From DATFNI01 sp963712305 (GTDB taxonomy: Bacteria > Bacteroidota > Rhodothermia > Balneolales > DATFMH01), in NCBI GenBank assembly GCA_963712305.1, contig CAVQHI010000001.1, forward strand, positions 620,001-684,000: 64,000 bases of DNA. Direction: 5' to 3'. The position numbers and the translations under genes are program-made. The notes under the pieces were generated by a model. The model was given only the letters and a program-made list of their open reading frames with translations. It did not search any database and was not told the DNA's origin. Positions 1 through 7,356 of the stretch are shown here, in pieces; position 1 is the first letter of the stretch, and every line of letters begins with the position of its first letter.

Positions 1-261
1 CATACTCTTTACAAGGATCAAAAAAATATAGAAAAGCTGAATATCGAGGAATTTAAGAAGACTCATCCGGATTTATCGAAATCACCCCAGATTATAGCTT
101 ACCTGACGTATAATGCAGAATCCCGGTTGAAGACTGCACACACGAAAGATGGTGTTATAAAAGCATATGAAGATCTGCTCAGACATTATCCGAGGGCTTT
201 TTACGCAACCTATGCACGAAATCAAATTCAGCAATTGCAGGAAGAAGAATCAAGGTCATGA
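1..261 (+). CDS. C-terminal end of an unidentified helical (TPR/BamD-like?) protein, truncated by window edge
   Basis: The reading frame is open from base 1 and ends at TGA 259-261, giving 86 residues that start with HTLYKDQ. The last part (YEDLLRHYPRAFYATYARN) has the look of a tetratricopeptide-type repeat as found in BamD/YbgF-like outer-membrane lipoproteins, but the N-terminus is outside the window so the family cannot be settled. The stop overlaps the ATG of the next gene (ATGA at 258-261), so the two are translationally coupled and probably co-transcribed. That links this protein to the secreted protein encoded next. Confidence 0.6.
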   Translation, partial: HTLYKDQKNIEKLNIEEFKKTHPDLSKSPQIIAYLTYNAESRLKTAHTKDGVIKAYEDLLRHYPRAFYATYARNQIQQLQEEESRS

Positions 262-1532
262 AACTACTTCGCCAGATTTTTATCGCAGTTTTATTTTGTT
301 CGGTAACCACGGCCACAGTTCACGCCCAGAAGGTGCTCATCCCGATGGATGGTACGCAAACCAACTGTCTTAAAGCTTATGGCATAATCTTTAATCACCT
401 GAAAGATGGCAACCGCGCACAATGGCTGTTAAACTATCGCGGCGGTAGTTTCCTGGTCGACAAGGTTGATGACGTCGAGCAAAAGTGCCTGGTGAGGAAT
501 GTTGAGTTTAAGGAACTGAGTGAAAGTGAAGCAGATGACATCATTCAGCAGATTAAGCAGCCAAACGTAAACATGTCGGTGATGCCTCTCATCAAGGCCC
601 CAAAGATCGCCGTTTACACACCCCCACAGACAATGCCCTGGGATGACGCCGTGACTCTCGCCCTAACTTATGCCGAAGTTCCCTATGACAAGGTTTGGGA
701 TGAACAGGTCCTGAATGGGGATTTATCCAAATATGACTGGCTTCACCTTCACCACGAAGATTTCACCGGGCAGTATGGTAAGTTCTGGGCCGCATATCGT
801 AATCAACCCTGGTACATTAAACAGGTTCGGGATATGGAAGCCCTGGCACATAAATTGGGATACAAAAAGGTATCTGAGGAAAAGAAAGCCGTGGCCAGAA
901 CCATTAAAGATTATGTCGGCAAAGGCGGTTTCCTGTTTGCAATGTGTTCTGGTACGGATACCTTCGACATTGCACTTGCCGCCCAGGGTGTAGACATCGT
1001 TCCAACTCCCTTTGACGGTGATCCACCGGATCCAAATGCACAGCAGAAACTTGATTACAGCAAGACCCTTGCTTTTACGAATTTTAAACTCATATTCGAT
1101 CCATACAGGTACGAATTTTCCGACATCGATATACCAGTCGGAAATGTCCAGGAGCAAGACCAGGCACTCGATTATTTTACACTCTTCCAGTTTTCAGCCA
1201 AATTCGATCCGGTCCCAACTATGCTTACACAGGATCATGTGAGCAGCATTAAAGGCTTTATGGGACAAACCACGGCGTTTCAGAAGGATAAAATTAAAGA
1301 TGATGTGGTTATCCTTGCAGAAGTCCCCGGAAAGAATGAAGTGAAGTACCTGCACGGCAATTACGGTAAGGGAACCTTCACGTTTTATGGCGGTCATGAT
1401 CCGGAAGATTACATACACCGGGTTGATGATCCTCCGACTGATCTTAGCCTTCATCCCAACAGCCCGGGATATCGACTGATTCTGAACAACATTCTGTTCC
1501 CCGCGGCGAAGAAGAAGAAACTGAAAACGTGA
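258..1532 (+). CDS. Secreted protein of the Bacteroidota family commonly labelled 'asparagine synthetase B'
   Basis: 424 residues with a clear Sec signal peptide (hydrophobic residues 6-20, cleavage after VHAQ). The mature part resembles the secreted Bacteroidota family that databases often name asparagine synthetase B. I see none of the expected features of AsnB: no N-terminal Cys for glutaminase activity and no SGGxDS ATP pyrophosphatase motif. Instead FLFAMCSGTDTFD (about residues 226-238) resembles the nucleophile-elbow region of class I glutamine-amidotransferase/ThuA-like folds, and YGGHDPEDY near residue 375 fits the same fold. The function is therefore unknown and the usual name is likely wrong. 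The gene is coupled to the upstream gene by a 4-base overlap. Both may act in the envelope. The start is fixed by the signal peptide. Confidence 0.7.
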   Translation: MKLLRQIFIAVLFCSVTTATVHAQKVLIPMDGTQTNCLKAYGIIFNHLKDGNRAQWLLNYRGGSFLVDKVDDVEQKCLVRNVEFKELSESEADDIIQQIKQPNVNMSVMPLIKAPKIAVYTPPQTMPWDDAVTLALTYAEVPYDKVWDEQVLNGDLSKYDWLHLHHEDFTGQYGKFWAAYRNQPWYIKQVRDMEALAHKLGYKKVSEEKKAVARTIKDYVGKGGFLFAMCSGTDTFDIALAAQGVDIVPTPFDGDPPDPNAQQKLDYSKTLAFTNFKLIFDPYRYEFSDIDIPVGNVQEQDQALDYFTLFQFSAKFDPVPTMLTQDHVSSIKGFMGQTTAFQKDKIKDDVVILAEVPGKNEVKYLHGNYGKGTFTFYGGHDPEDYIHRVDDPPTDLSLHPNSPGYRLILNNILFPAAKKKKLKT

Positions 1533-1625
1533 TTATTTAGAAAATAGAAATTAGAAATTGGAAATGCTGACTGCTGACCGCTGAATAAAAATATCACTGG
1601 GTGCAATCATAAATACTAATAACAA

Positions 1626-2405
1626 ATGCACAATGACATAAAACCAACGCACTCATTCGACGACTTGGTAAAGATAATGGAGATCCTCCGCGTTGAATGT
1701 CCCTGGGATCGAAAACAAACGCATGAGTCGCTCAAGGACCTTATGGTCGAAGAGCTTTACGAAGCCATCGACGCCATCGATCAGAAAGATTTTGATGAAC
1801 TGCGTAAGGAACTGGGTGATATCCTGCTGCATGTTGTCTTCCACTGCAAGATGGCCGATGAAAAGGAAGAGTTTGATATCGGCGATGTGATCTTTGGCAT
1901 CCAGGAAAAACTGATTCGACGCCATCCTCATGTATTCCGGGAAACGAAAGTTAATGGCAGCGCTGAGGTTACCCGAAACTGGGAAAGCATAAAAATGCAG
2001 GAAAAAGGCCGGGATTCGGTACTCGGTGGCGTTCCCAGGACACTTCCCGCTCTGCTGCGCGCGCAACGGATGCAAGAAAAAGCGGCTGCTGTAGGTTTCG
2101 ACTGGCCCGAACACGAAGACGTCTGGGCCAAACTAGAGGAAGAACTGGAAGAATTCAGGGAAACGATAGAGGCGAACGATCGCGAAGAAAGCGAGAAAGA
2201 GTTTGGCGACATCCTGTTTTCCCTGGTTAATGTCGGCCGTTTTTGGGGACTTAACGCAGAAGACAGCCTGAGATTAACTAATAACAAGTTCCACGACCGG
2301 TTTCAGTATATCGAACAAAAACTTGGCGAATTGGGTAAAACGCCCAATGACGTGGATTTGGCTGAAATGGACCGGTATTGGGAGGAAGCAAAATCGCAGA
2401 TTTAG
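1626..2405 (+). CDS. mazG: MazG nucleoside triphosphate pyrophosphohydrolase
   Basis: 259 residues, the usual length of full MazG with two tandem MazG domains. The first (residues 10-110) has the signature CPWDRKQTH, then EELYEAIDAID and ELGDILLHVVFH, the EExxE/ExxD metal-binding pattern. The second (about 135-245) repeats it with EELEEFRE and KEFGDILFSLVNV. MazG hydrolyses (d)NTPs to NMP and pyrophosphate in the cytoplasm, cleaning the nucleotide pool and lowering ppGpp under stress. The ATG follows a 93-base spacer of low-complexity sequence. There is no clear partner in the neighbourhood. Call is firm. Confidence 0.95.
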   Translation: MHNDIKPTHSFDDLVKIMEILRVECPWDRKQTHESLKDLMVEELYEAIDAIDQKDFDELRKELGDILLHVVFHCKMADEKEEFDIGDVIFGIQEKLIRRHPHVFRETKVNGSAEVTRNWESIKMQEKGRDSVLGGVPRTLPALLRAQRMQEKAAAVGFDWPEHEDVWAKLEEELEEFRETIEANDREESEKEFGDILFSLVNVGRFWGLNAEDSLRLTNNKFHDRFQYIEQKLGELGKTPNDVDLAEMDRYWEEAKSQI

Positions 2406-2763
2406 GGATTACGAGATTTACAGGATTATTCTCTGTGTAAGCCGGATTGTCAGTCCGGCACCTGCTATTATCTGAAAACAATCAGACCCATTACATATTA
2501 CATTACAGATAAATACATTTTGTTCTTAGACCGAGGCCGTTCCAAAAACGTTGCTCAGATTTTAGAACTTAAAATATTTGGGCATGAAGCTATTATTGTG
2601 AATCAGGTTCTTCTTTCCCCCTTAATAATGTTCAGACCAGGGAGGTTGTTACCCAGCTTAATTATTGTGAATTCTTAATAAATCAGGCTATGAGTTTATC
2701 ATTCGTGCTTTTTAGACAGCCCAGCCTGTCCCTATTCATCGGGAGGCTGAGAAAAGGTTAATT
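2406..2763. other. Intergenic region with a small GC hairpin
   Basis: 358 bases without a convincing gene. A hairpin with arms GCCGGA/TCCGGC lies at 2441-2459. It resembles the extragenic hairpins elsewhere in the window but is not a close copy of any of them. The rest is AT-rich and presumably holds the promoter of the sialidase-like gene at 2764. Confidence 0.4.
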
Positions 2764-4152
2764 ATGAAATCATTTACAGGCTATTTAATAGCAGCAGTTA
2801 TTCTGTCGTTTCCTTTTTACTCATTTGCCCAGGAAACGTTTCCTAATAAAGTTGTATCCATTACACGATCAGATGCTCTGAATCCCAACGAGGTTTCGAT
2901 CGCTATTAATCCTGAGAATCCTGAACAGGTCACAGCCGTTTCCATGCAGCGCACTTTCCCTGACGGTAAATTGGGCATTACTAATTATGCCTATGTCTCG
3001 TTCGACGGCGGCAAGACCTGGACAACGCGTACCCCACCCAATCCGGAGAAACGTACCCAGGGTGACGATGCTTTAACTTATGGAGCTTCAGCAAAAGGAA
3101 TCTTGTATCACAGCTACATTTCATTCGATCAACTTCGCACACCCCATCCCCTGCATTCGAGCAACGGGATTTTCATCAGTAGTTCTACAGATAATGGTCT
3201 TCATTGGTCAAATCCCGTGCCTGTTATTGATCACATCAACACGGTTGCTCCTTTCGAAGACAAGCCGTATTTGATTACGGATAATAATCCCCAATCCCCC
3301 AACTCCGGAAATCTTTATCTGACGTGGACTCGTTTCGATGTTTATGGGAGTCATAACCCTGCAGATTCATCACAAATCTACTTTTCCCGATCGACGGATG
3401 GTGGTCATACATTCCTGATGCCGCAACGAATCTCAGACACAGGTGGTGACGCAATTGACAGCAGCAATACGGTCGAAGGCGCTGTGCCGTGTGTTGGACC
3501 GGACGGTGAAATATATGTTGTATGGGCTGGTCCACGGGGACTGGTTTTTGACAAATCCACAGATGGCGGAATGCACTTCGGAAAAGACAAAGTTATCGGC
3601 AAGGTAGCCGGCGGCTGGGATATTTCTATTCCCGGTATTGATCGCGCAAATGGAATGCCTGTAACGGCCACGGATCACAGCAACGGGATAAACCGTGGAT
3701 CTGTCTATGTGAACTGGGTTGATCGTCGTAACGGTGATCCTGACGTGTTTCTGAAGTGTTCACGTGACGGAGGTCAAACCTGGTCGGATGCCGTTCGTGT
3801 CAATAACGATAAAGTTGGAAATGGAAAGGACCAGTTCTTCACCTGGATGGCTGTTGATCCCGTTGATGGCTCCATAAACATCATTTTCTATGATCGCCGG
3901 AATTCTAATGATGATGCGACAGGTTTAACACTGGCTCGCAGCATCGACGGAGGTAAGACGTTTCGTAATTTTAAGGTCGACCTCAAACCTTTTCATACCG
4001 ATGAAAATATCTTTTTCGGCGACTATAGTGGCATCTCTGCCTGTGATGGGCGGGTAATCCCGGTATTCACTCACTTCACCGGTACCCATAAACTTGGCGT
4101 GTCTGTAGCTCTCTTCCATTTTCAGCCGGGAACAATGAAACCTTTCAAATGA
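2764..4152 (+). CDS. Secreted Asp-box propeller protein, sialidase-like
   Basis: 462 residues with a Sec signal peptide (residues 1-22, cleavage after SFAQ). At least six Asp-box/BNR motifs of the S-x-D-x-G-x-x-W/F type are visible: SFDGGKTW (about 80), SSTDNGLHW (about 140), SRSTDGGHTF (about 215), STDGGMHF (about 262), SRDGGQTW (about 335) and SIDGGKTF (about 394). This predicts a six-bladed beta-propeller as in sialidases and related exo-enzymes. I cannot see the full sialidase arginine triad or the N-terminal RIP motif, so activity on sialic acid is not established; it may be another glycan-active or non-enzymatic propeller. The location is periplasm or surface. A strong terminator follows at 4157-4196, so the gene is probably transcribed alone. 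Confidence 0.75.
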   Translation: MKSFTGYLIAAVILSFPFYSFAQETFPNKVVSITRSDALNPNEVSIAINPENPEQVTAVSMQRTFPDGKLGITNYAYVSFDGGKTWTTRTPPNPEKRTQGDDALTYGASAKGILYHSYISFDQLRTPHPLHSSNGIFISSSTDNGLHWSNPVPVIDHINTVAPFEDKPYLITDNNPQSPNSGNLYLTWTRFDVYGSHNPADSSQIYFSRSTDGGHTFLMPQRISDTGGDAIDSSNTVEGAVPCVGPDGEIYVVWAGPRGLVFDKSTDGGMHFGKDKVIGKVAGGWDISIPGIDRANGMPVTATDHSNGINRGSVYVNWVDRRNGDPDVFLKCSRDGGQTWSDAVRVNNDKVGNGKDQFFTWMAVDPVDGSINIIFYDRRNSNDDATGLTLARSIDGGKTFRNFKVDLKPFHTDENIFFGDYSGISACDGRVIPVFTHFTGTHKLGVSVALFHFQPGTMKPFK

Positions 4153-4156
4153 CGTA

Positions 4157-4196
4157 AGACCTCCAAGTTTTTGAAACCTTGGAGGTCTGATTTTTT
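4157..4196 (+). terminator. Rho-independent terminator of the sialidase-like gene
   Basis: A perfect 11-bp stem (AGACCTCCAAG at 4157-4167 pairing with CTTGGAGGTCT at 4178-4188) with a 10-base loop is followed by GA and six T residues. It lies 5 bases after the stop of 2764-4152. Confidence 0.9.
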
Positions 4197-4220
4197 CAAA
4201 TCAATACATACTCCAACAAA

Positions 4221-5681
4221 GTGACTGACAATCAGAAAACACAGGAACGTGTTCTTCTTGAGTTACTGCATAGAGCCGAACAGACGGTATGGGGTAAGCA
4301 GTATGATTTTTCGAATATTAAGAATCATGAGGATTTCCGGAATCGGGTCCCTGTCAGAAATTATGCTTCTTTAAAATCAGTCATCGAACAAGTTAAATGT
4401 GGAAAACCCGATATCCTCTGGCCCGGTGAGACTAATAATTTCGCCGTCTCTTCAGGCACTACGGGATCGGGCAAACACTTACCACTAAGCAAAGAACGGC
4501 TGCAATCTGACCGCCGGTTCATGAGGAAACTCATACGTCGTTTCCTCATGCAATGGCCCGAGCCACAGATTTGGCTCGGCAAGCAAGCCAGTCTGCCCGG
4601 TTCAATAGAAGTGGTCATGCAGAGTGATCGTAATCTCATCATGGGTGAAATCAGTGGTTTTACAGCCAGATATGCACCACGTTGGTTAACACCATTCCAG
4701 GTCGTTTCTCCACTGGAGTTATGCCGGATGGGTTGGAAGGAAAAGTTTGATAAATGTCTTCATAGCGCTATCAAAAATGATATTCGCGTCATTTCGGCCG
4801 TTCCCTCCTGGACATTGATCTTTTTGCAGGAAGCGTTAAAGATATCAGGCAAGGATTCAATTAATGAGTTGTGGCCGCATTTAAAACTCATTGTTTCCGG
4901 CGGCGCGGCTTTGCGCAATTATCGTCAATCGATCGAGTCATTATGTTCACCACGTAATCTTCAATTTATGGAGTCGTACGGGGCTTCAGAAGGGTATTTT
5001 GCTTTTACCAGGCAACTTGACAAGCCGGATCTGCAGCTTGTTATCGATAATGGCATTTTTTATGAATGGGTGCCTTTCGAGCCAGATCTTTCGGAGGAAG
5101 AACTCAGCAAAAGAGCGATTCCGTCATGGAAGGTCGAAATGGGTGTCGATTACATCATGCTCGTAACAACCAATTCCGGGTTATGGAGGTATCCGGTCAA
5201 CGATATCATTCGTTTCACTAATATGATACCATTATTGATGGAAGTTCGCGGCCGTGTTAGTGAAATGCTCGATGATTATGGCGAAGCCGTACATTACACG
5301 GAGCTGGAAACAGCCCTTGAGATGACCCAAAATGGTAATCATGCAAAACATAACGGACTAATCGCCACTGTTTATCCACCAACTGCAACCTCTCCCCCTT
5401 TCCACATATGGATTATTAAATGGAATGATCCTAATCATGTTCAAGGCTACGAAAGCGACATTTCAACAGCTATGGATCAAACCTTGATATCGCTCAATCG
5501 CCATTATGCTATTCGACGAGAGAGCGGTGCCATGGGTAGACCACAGGTATTTTTTTTAAATGAAAGTGATAAAGACTCTTTGTTTAACCTCAAAAAAACG
5601 GGAGCACAAACAAAACCACTGCGTATTATCTCTTTTGAAGATCTGCCGGATTGGATCATGAGGCGGGTTGAATCGAGGTAA
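4221..5681 (+). CDS. GH3 auxin-responsive promoter family protein (acyl-adenylate/amino acid ligase superfamily)
   Basis: 486 residues. The fold and motifs match the bacterial GH3 family (ANL adenylating enzymes, relatives of plant GH3 acyl-acid amido synthetases). FAVSSGTTGSGKHLPLS at about residues 75-91 is the P-loop-like ATP motif, FMESYGASEGYFAF (about 250) is the second nucleotide motif, and YRYPVNDIIRF-like sequence (about 327-337) matches the third. These enzymes join a carboxylate, through an acyl-AMP, to an amine or thiol; the substrate in bacteria is not known. The predicted start is GTG at 4221, because the next methionine lies inside the conserved region. The length is typical of bacterial members. 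The gene stands alone after a terminator and is followed by extragenic hairpins. Confidence 0.85.
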   Translation: MTDNQKTQERVLLELLHRAEQTVWGKQYDFSNIKNHEDFRNRVPVRNYASLKSVIEQVKCGKPDILWPGETNNFAVSSGTTGSGKHLPLSKERLQSDRRFMRKLIRRFLMQWPEPQIWLGKQASLPGSIEVVMQSDRNLIMGEISGFTARYAPRWLTPFQVVSPLELCRMGWKEKFDKCLHSAIKNDIRVISAVPSWTLIFLQEALKISGKDSINELWPHLKLIVSGGAALRNYRQSIESLCSPRNLQFMESYGASEGYFAFTRQLDKPDLQLVIDNGIFYEWVPFEPDLSEEELSKRAIPSWKVEMGVDYIMLVTTNSGLWRYPVNDIIRFTNMIPLLMEVRGRVSEMLDDYGEAVHYTELETALEMTQNGNHAKHNGLIATVYPPTATSPPFHIWIIKWNDPNHVQGYESDISTAMDQTLISLNRHYAIRRESGAMGRPQVFFLNESDKDSLFNLKKTGAQTKPLRIISFEDLPDWIMRRVESR

Positions 5682-5690
5682 GATCTCGTT

Positions 5691-5716
5691 TGGTTCCAGC
5701 GAGGACGCTTGAACCA
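5691..5716. repeat. REP-type hairpin, copy 1 of the AGGA/TCCT-loop family
   Basis: An 11-bp stem (TGGTTCCAGCG against CGCTTGAACCA, one mismatch) closes on the tetraloop AGGA. The same design (a GGTTC or GTACAGG outer arm, GGCG/CGCC inner arm and TCCT/AGGA loop) occurs next to the RAYT transposase at 46228-46265 and 46931-47013, which supports membership of one dispersed family. Confidence 0.75.
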
Positions 5717-5732
5717 GCGTTGTGGACACATT

Positions 5733-5759
5733 GTAGCCCGAAGCGCTGCTCCGGGCTAC
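5733..5759. repeat. Extragenic palindrome GTAGCCCG...CGGGCTAC
   Basis: An 8-bp perfect stem (GTAGCCCG/CGGGCTAC) with an 11-base interior that can itself pair AGC/GCT. It lies 16 bases after the REP hairpin and 30 bases before the susD terminator. It resembles the TAGCCCG class of repetitive extragenic palindromes. No T-run follows it, so it is not an obvious terminator. Confidence 0.5.
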
Positions 5760-5788
5760 GAAAAGAAGATGACGGTGCCTGATTAAAT

Positions 5789-5814
5789 AAAAGGCCGTCC
5801 GAAGACAGCCTTTT
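5789..5814 (-). terminator. UUCG-tetraloop terminator of the susCD operon
   Basis: On the minus strand an 11-bp stem (AAAAGGCTGTC with GACGGCCTTTT, one G-U pair) closes on a TTCG tetraloop and runs into TTTTATTTAATC. It lies 33 bases past the stop of the SusD-like gene, as expected for an intrinsic terminator of 10392-5848. Confidence 0.9.
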
Positions 5815-5847
5815 CTATTAAAACAGAAGCATATTCTGGTTTTATGC

Positions 5848-7329
5848 TTAGTAACCCGGATTCTGTTTCAGGTGCTTGTTCGCATCCATTTCAGGTTGCG
5901 GAATTGGGAAGCGCAGATCATTGGCATCAAAGGCATCGCCGTTAACAGCCTGACCGGTACGGGTGAGGTCGAAGAAACGCTGGCCTTCAAATGCCAACTC
6001 GACACGGCGTTCAAGCAGGATTGCATCGACCAAATCCGTTCCATTTGCAAAGTCACTCGTCTTATAATCAATGTACTGACTATTGTCGACCGGGTTGCCG
6101 CTGAGGTCATATACTTTGATCGCACGTTCGCGAATCTGGTTCAACAGATCAACAGATTCCTGGTTTACATTATTAGTACGTGCTAACGCCTCTGCGCGAT
6201 CCAACAGTACTTCAGCATACCTGAAGATCGGCGCATTATCACTGTTGTTCAGGTAATCTTCGTATTTCAATACAGAACTGGATCCACCTTTGGTCCCGGT
6301 GAGTAATTCTGATACACGAGTATCTTCATAAGTATCACCTGCTGCTGAAATTGCTGTTTGTTGTGATTGAGGAACAACTTCATTCAGAGCCTGTACAAAA
6401 CTTGTTGAGATACGAATATCATTTCTCTCCTGCGGATTATAAAGTGCAGAAAGAGAATTATTCACACCAATGTTATCCTGTACGGTATTGGATACTTCAT
6501 AGATCGACTCTGCAGAGAATTCATTCGTGAAGAATGTCTGAACATCTGCATTCAGGGCATAATTACCAGAATCCATGATCTGCTTCGCCAGTGTAGCTGC
6601 AGTAGGATAGTCATGTTGCTGCATGGCAACACGAAGCAACATGGCCATGGCGGCATATTTATTTCCCTGGCCATTTGCTGTCTGATCTGGAAGCAACGAT
6701 ACGGCATCCTGCAGGTCCTTCTTTATCTGGGTGTAGACTTCAGTGACTGTATTCCTTGAAGGATAGGTGAAATCTGCAGAGGAAGTCACCGGTTTTGTAA
6801 TAACAGGGACACCCATTTGGCCGTTTGCATTACCCGGTGCGCCAACCCATGGTTTGGCATAAAAATTTACCAGGTAGTAGTAAACCATACCCCGAAGGAA
6901 CAGGCCCTGGCCTTTGATGCTGTTGATTTCGGCATCTGATTTTGGACCTGTTACAGAACCCAGCTTATCAAGTACGATGTTGACATCGTTGACAACCCGG
7001 TAACTCGAGTACCATACATCATTGGCACTTCCATTCCCGGAATCCATCTTATGCTGGGCCATGTCCTGGTAGGTTGTAAAAGAGCCCTGAAAGCTTGTGT
7101 TGTCGGCAACAATTTCACCAAAAACACACCAGTCAGCTCCACCGATGGCACCGCCATTCGGGTCGTCCTGAAGGTCGTTATATGCTCCAATGAGTTCCTG
7201 ATTCAAATCAGCAACTGTACTATAAGCTGATCCCAATGGCAGGGATTGCTCAGGTTTCTGATTACCGAGCATATCGCAACCTGCCACAAGCAAGCCTAAT
7301 CCTAGTAATGTTATTAAACTCTTTCTCAT
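5848..7329 (-). CDS. susD: SusD/RagB-family nutrient-binding outer-membrane lipoprotein
   Basis: 493 residues. The lipoprotein signal peptide MRKSLITLLGLGLLVAGC has a lipobox cysteine at residue 18. The body is typical of SusD/RagB: an alpha-helical TPR region with the N-terminal SusD-like part (GAYNDLQDDPNG, about 50-60), the mid motif RGMVYYYLVNFY (about 150) and the C-terminal block with RYAEVLLDRAEAL and ERRVELAFEGQRFFDLTR (about 365-460). These proteins sit on the cell surface as the lid of a SusC transporter and bind oligosaccharides or peptides. The gene starts 27 bases after the SusC stop and shares its transcript. The substrate cannot be read from the sequence, but the beta-glucan locus at 23-33 kb makes glucan a reasonable guess. 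Confidence 0.95.
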   Translation of the reverse strand: MRKSLITLLGLGLLVAGCDMLGNQKPEQSLPLGSAYSTVADLNQELIGAYNDLQDDPNGGAIGGADWCVFGEIVADNTSFQGSFTTYQDMAQHKMDSGNGSANDVWYSSYRVVNDVNIVLDKLGSVTGPKSDAEINSIKGQGLFLRGMVYYYLVNFYAKPWVGAPGNANGQMGVPVITKPVTSSADFTYPSRNTVTEVYTQIKKDLQDAVSLLPDQTANGQGNKYAAMAMLLRVAMQQHDYPTAATLAKQIMDSGNYALNADVQTFFTNEFSAESIYEVSNTVQDNIGVNNSLSALYNPQERNDIRISTSFVQALNEVVPQSQQTAISAAGDTYEDTRVSELLTGTKGGSSSVLKYEDYLNNSDNAPIFRYAEVLLDRAEALARTNNVNQESVDLLNQIRERAIKVYDLSGNPVDNSQYIDYKTSDFANGTDLVDAILLERRVELAFEGQRFFDLTRTGQAVNGDAFDANDLRFPIPQPEMDANKHLKQNPGY

Positions 7330-7356
7330 AATAAAATCTCCGTTTATAATCCCCGA

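Noticed and set aside
2406..2763. Remnant IS200 end near 2441 (GCCGGA...TCCGGC)
   Set aside because: Only about ten bases resemble the right flank of the IS200 element at 40780-40830; not enough to call a relic.
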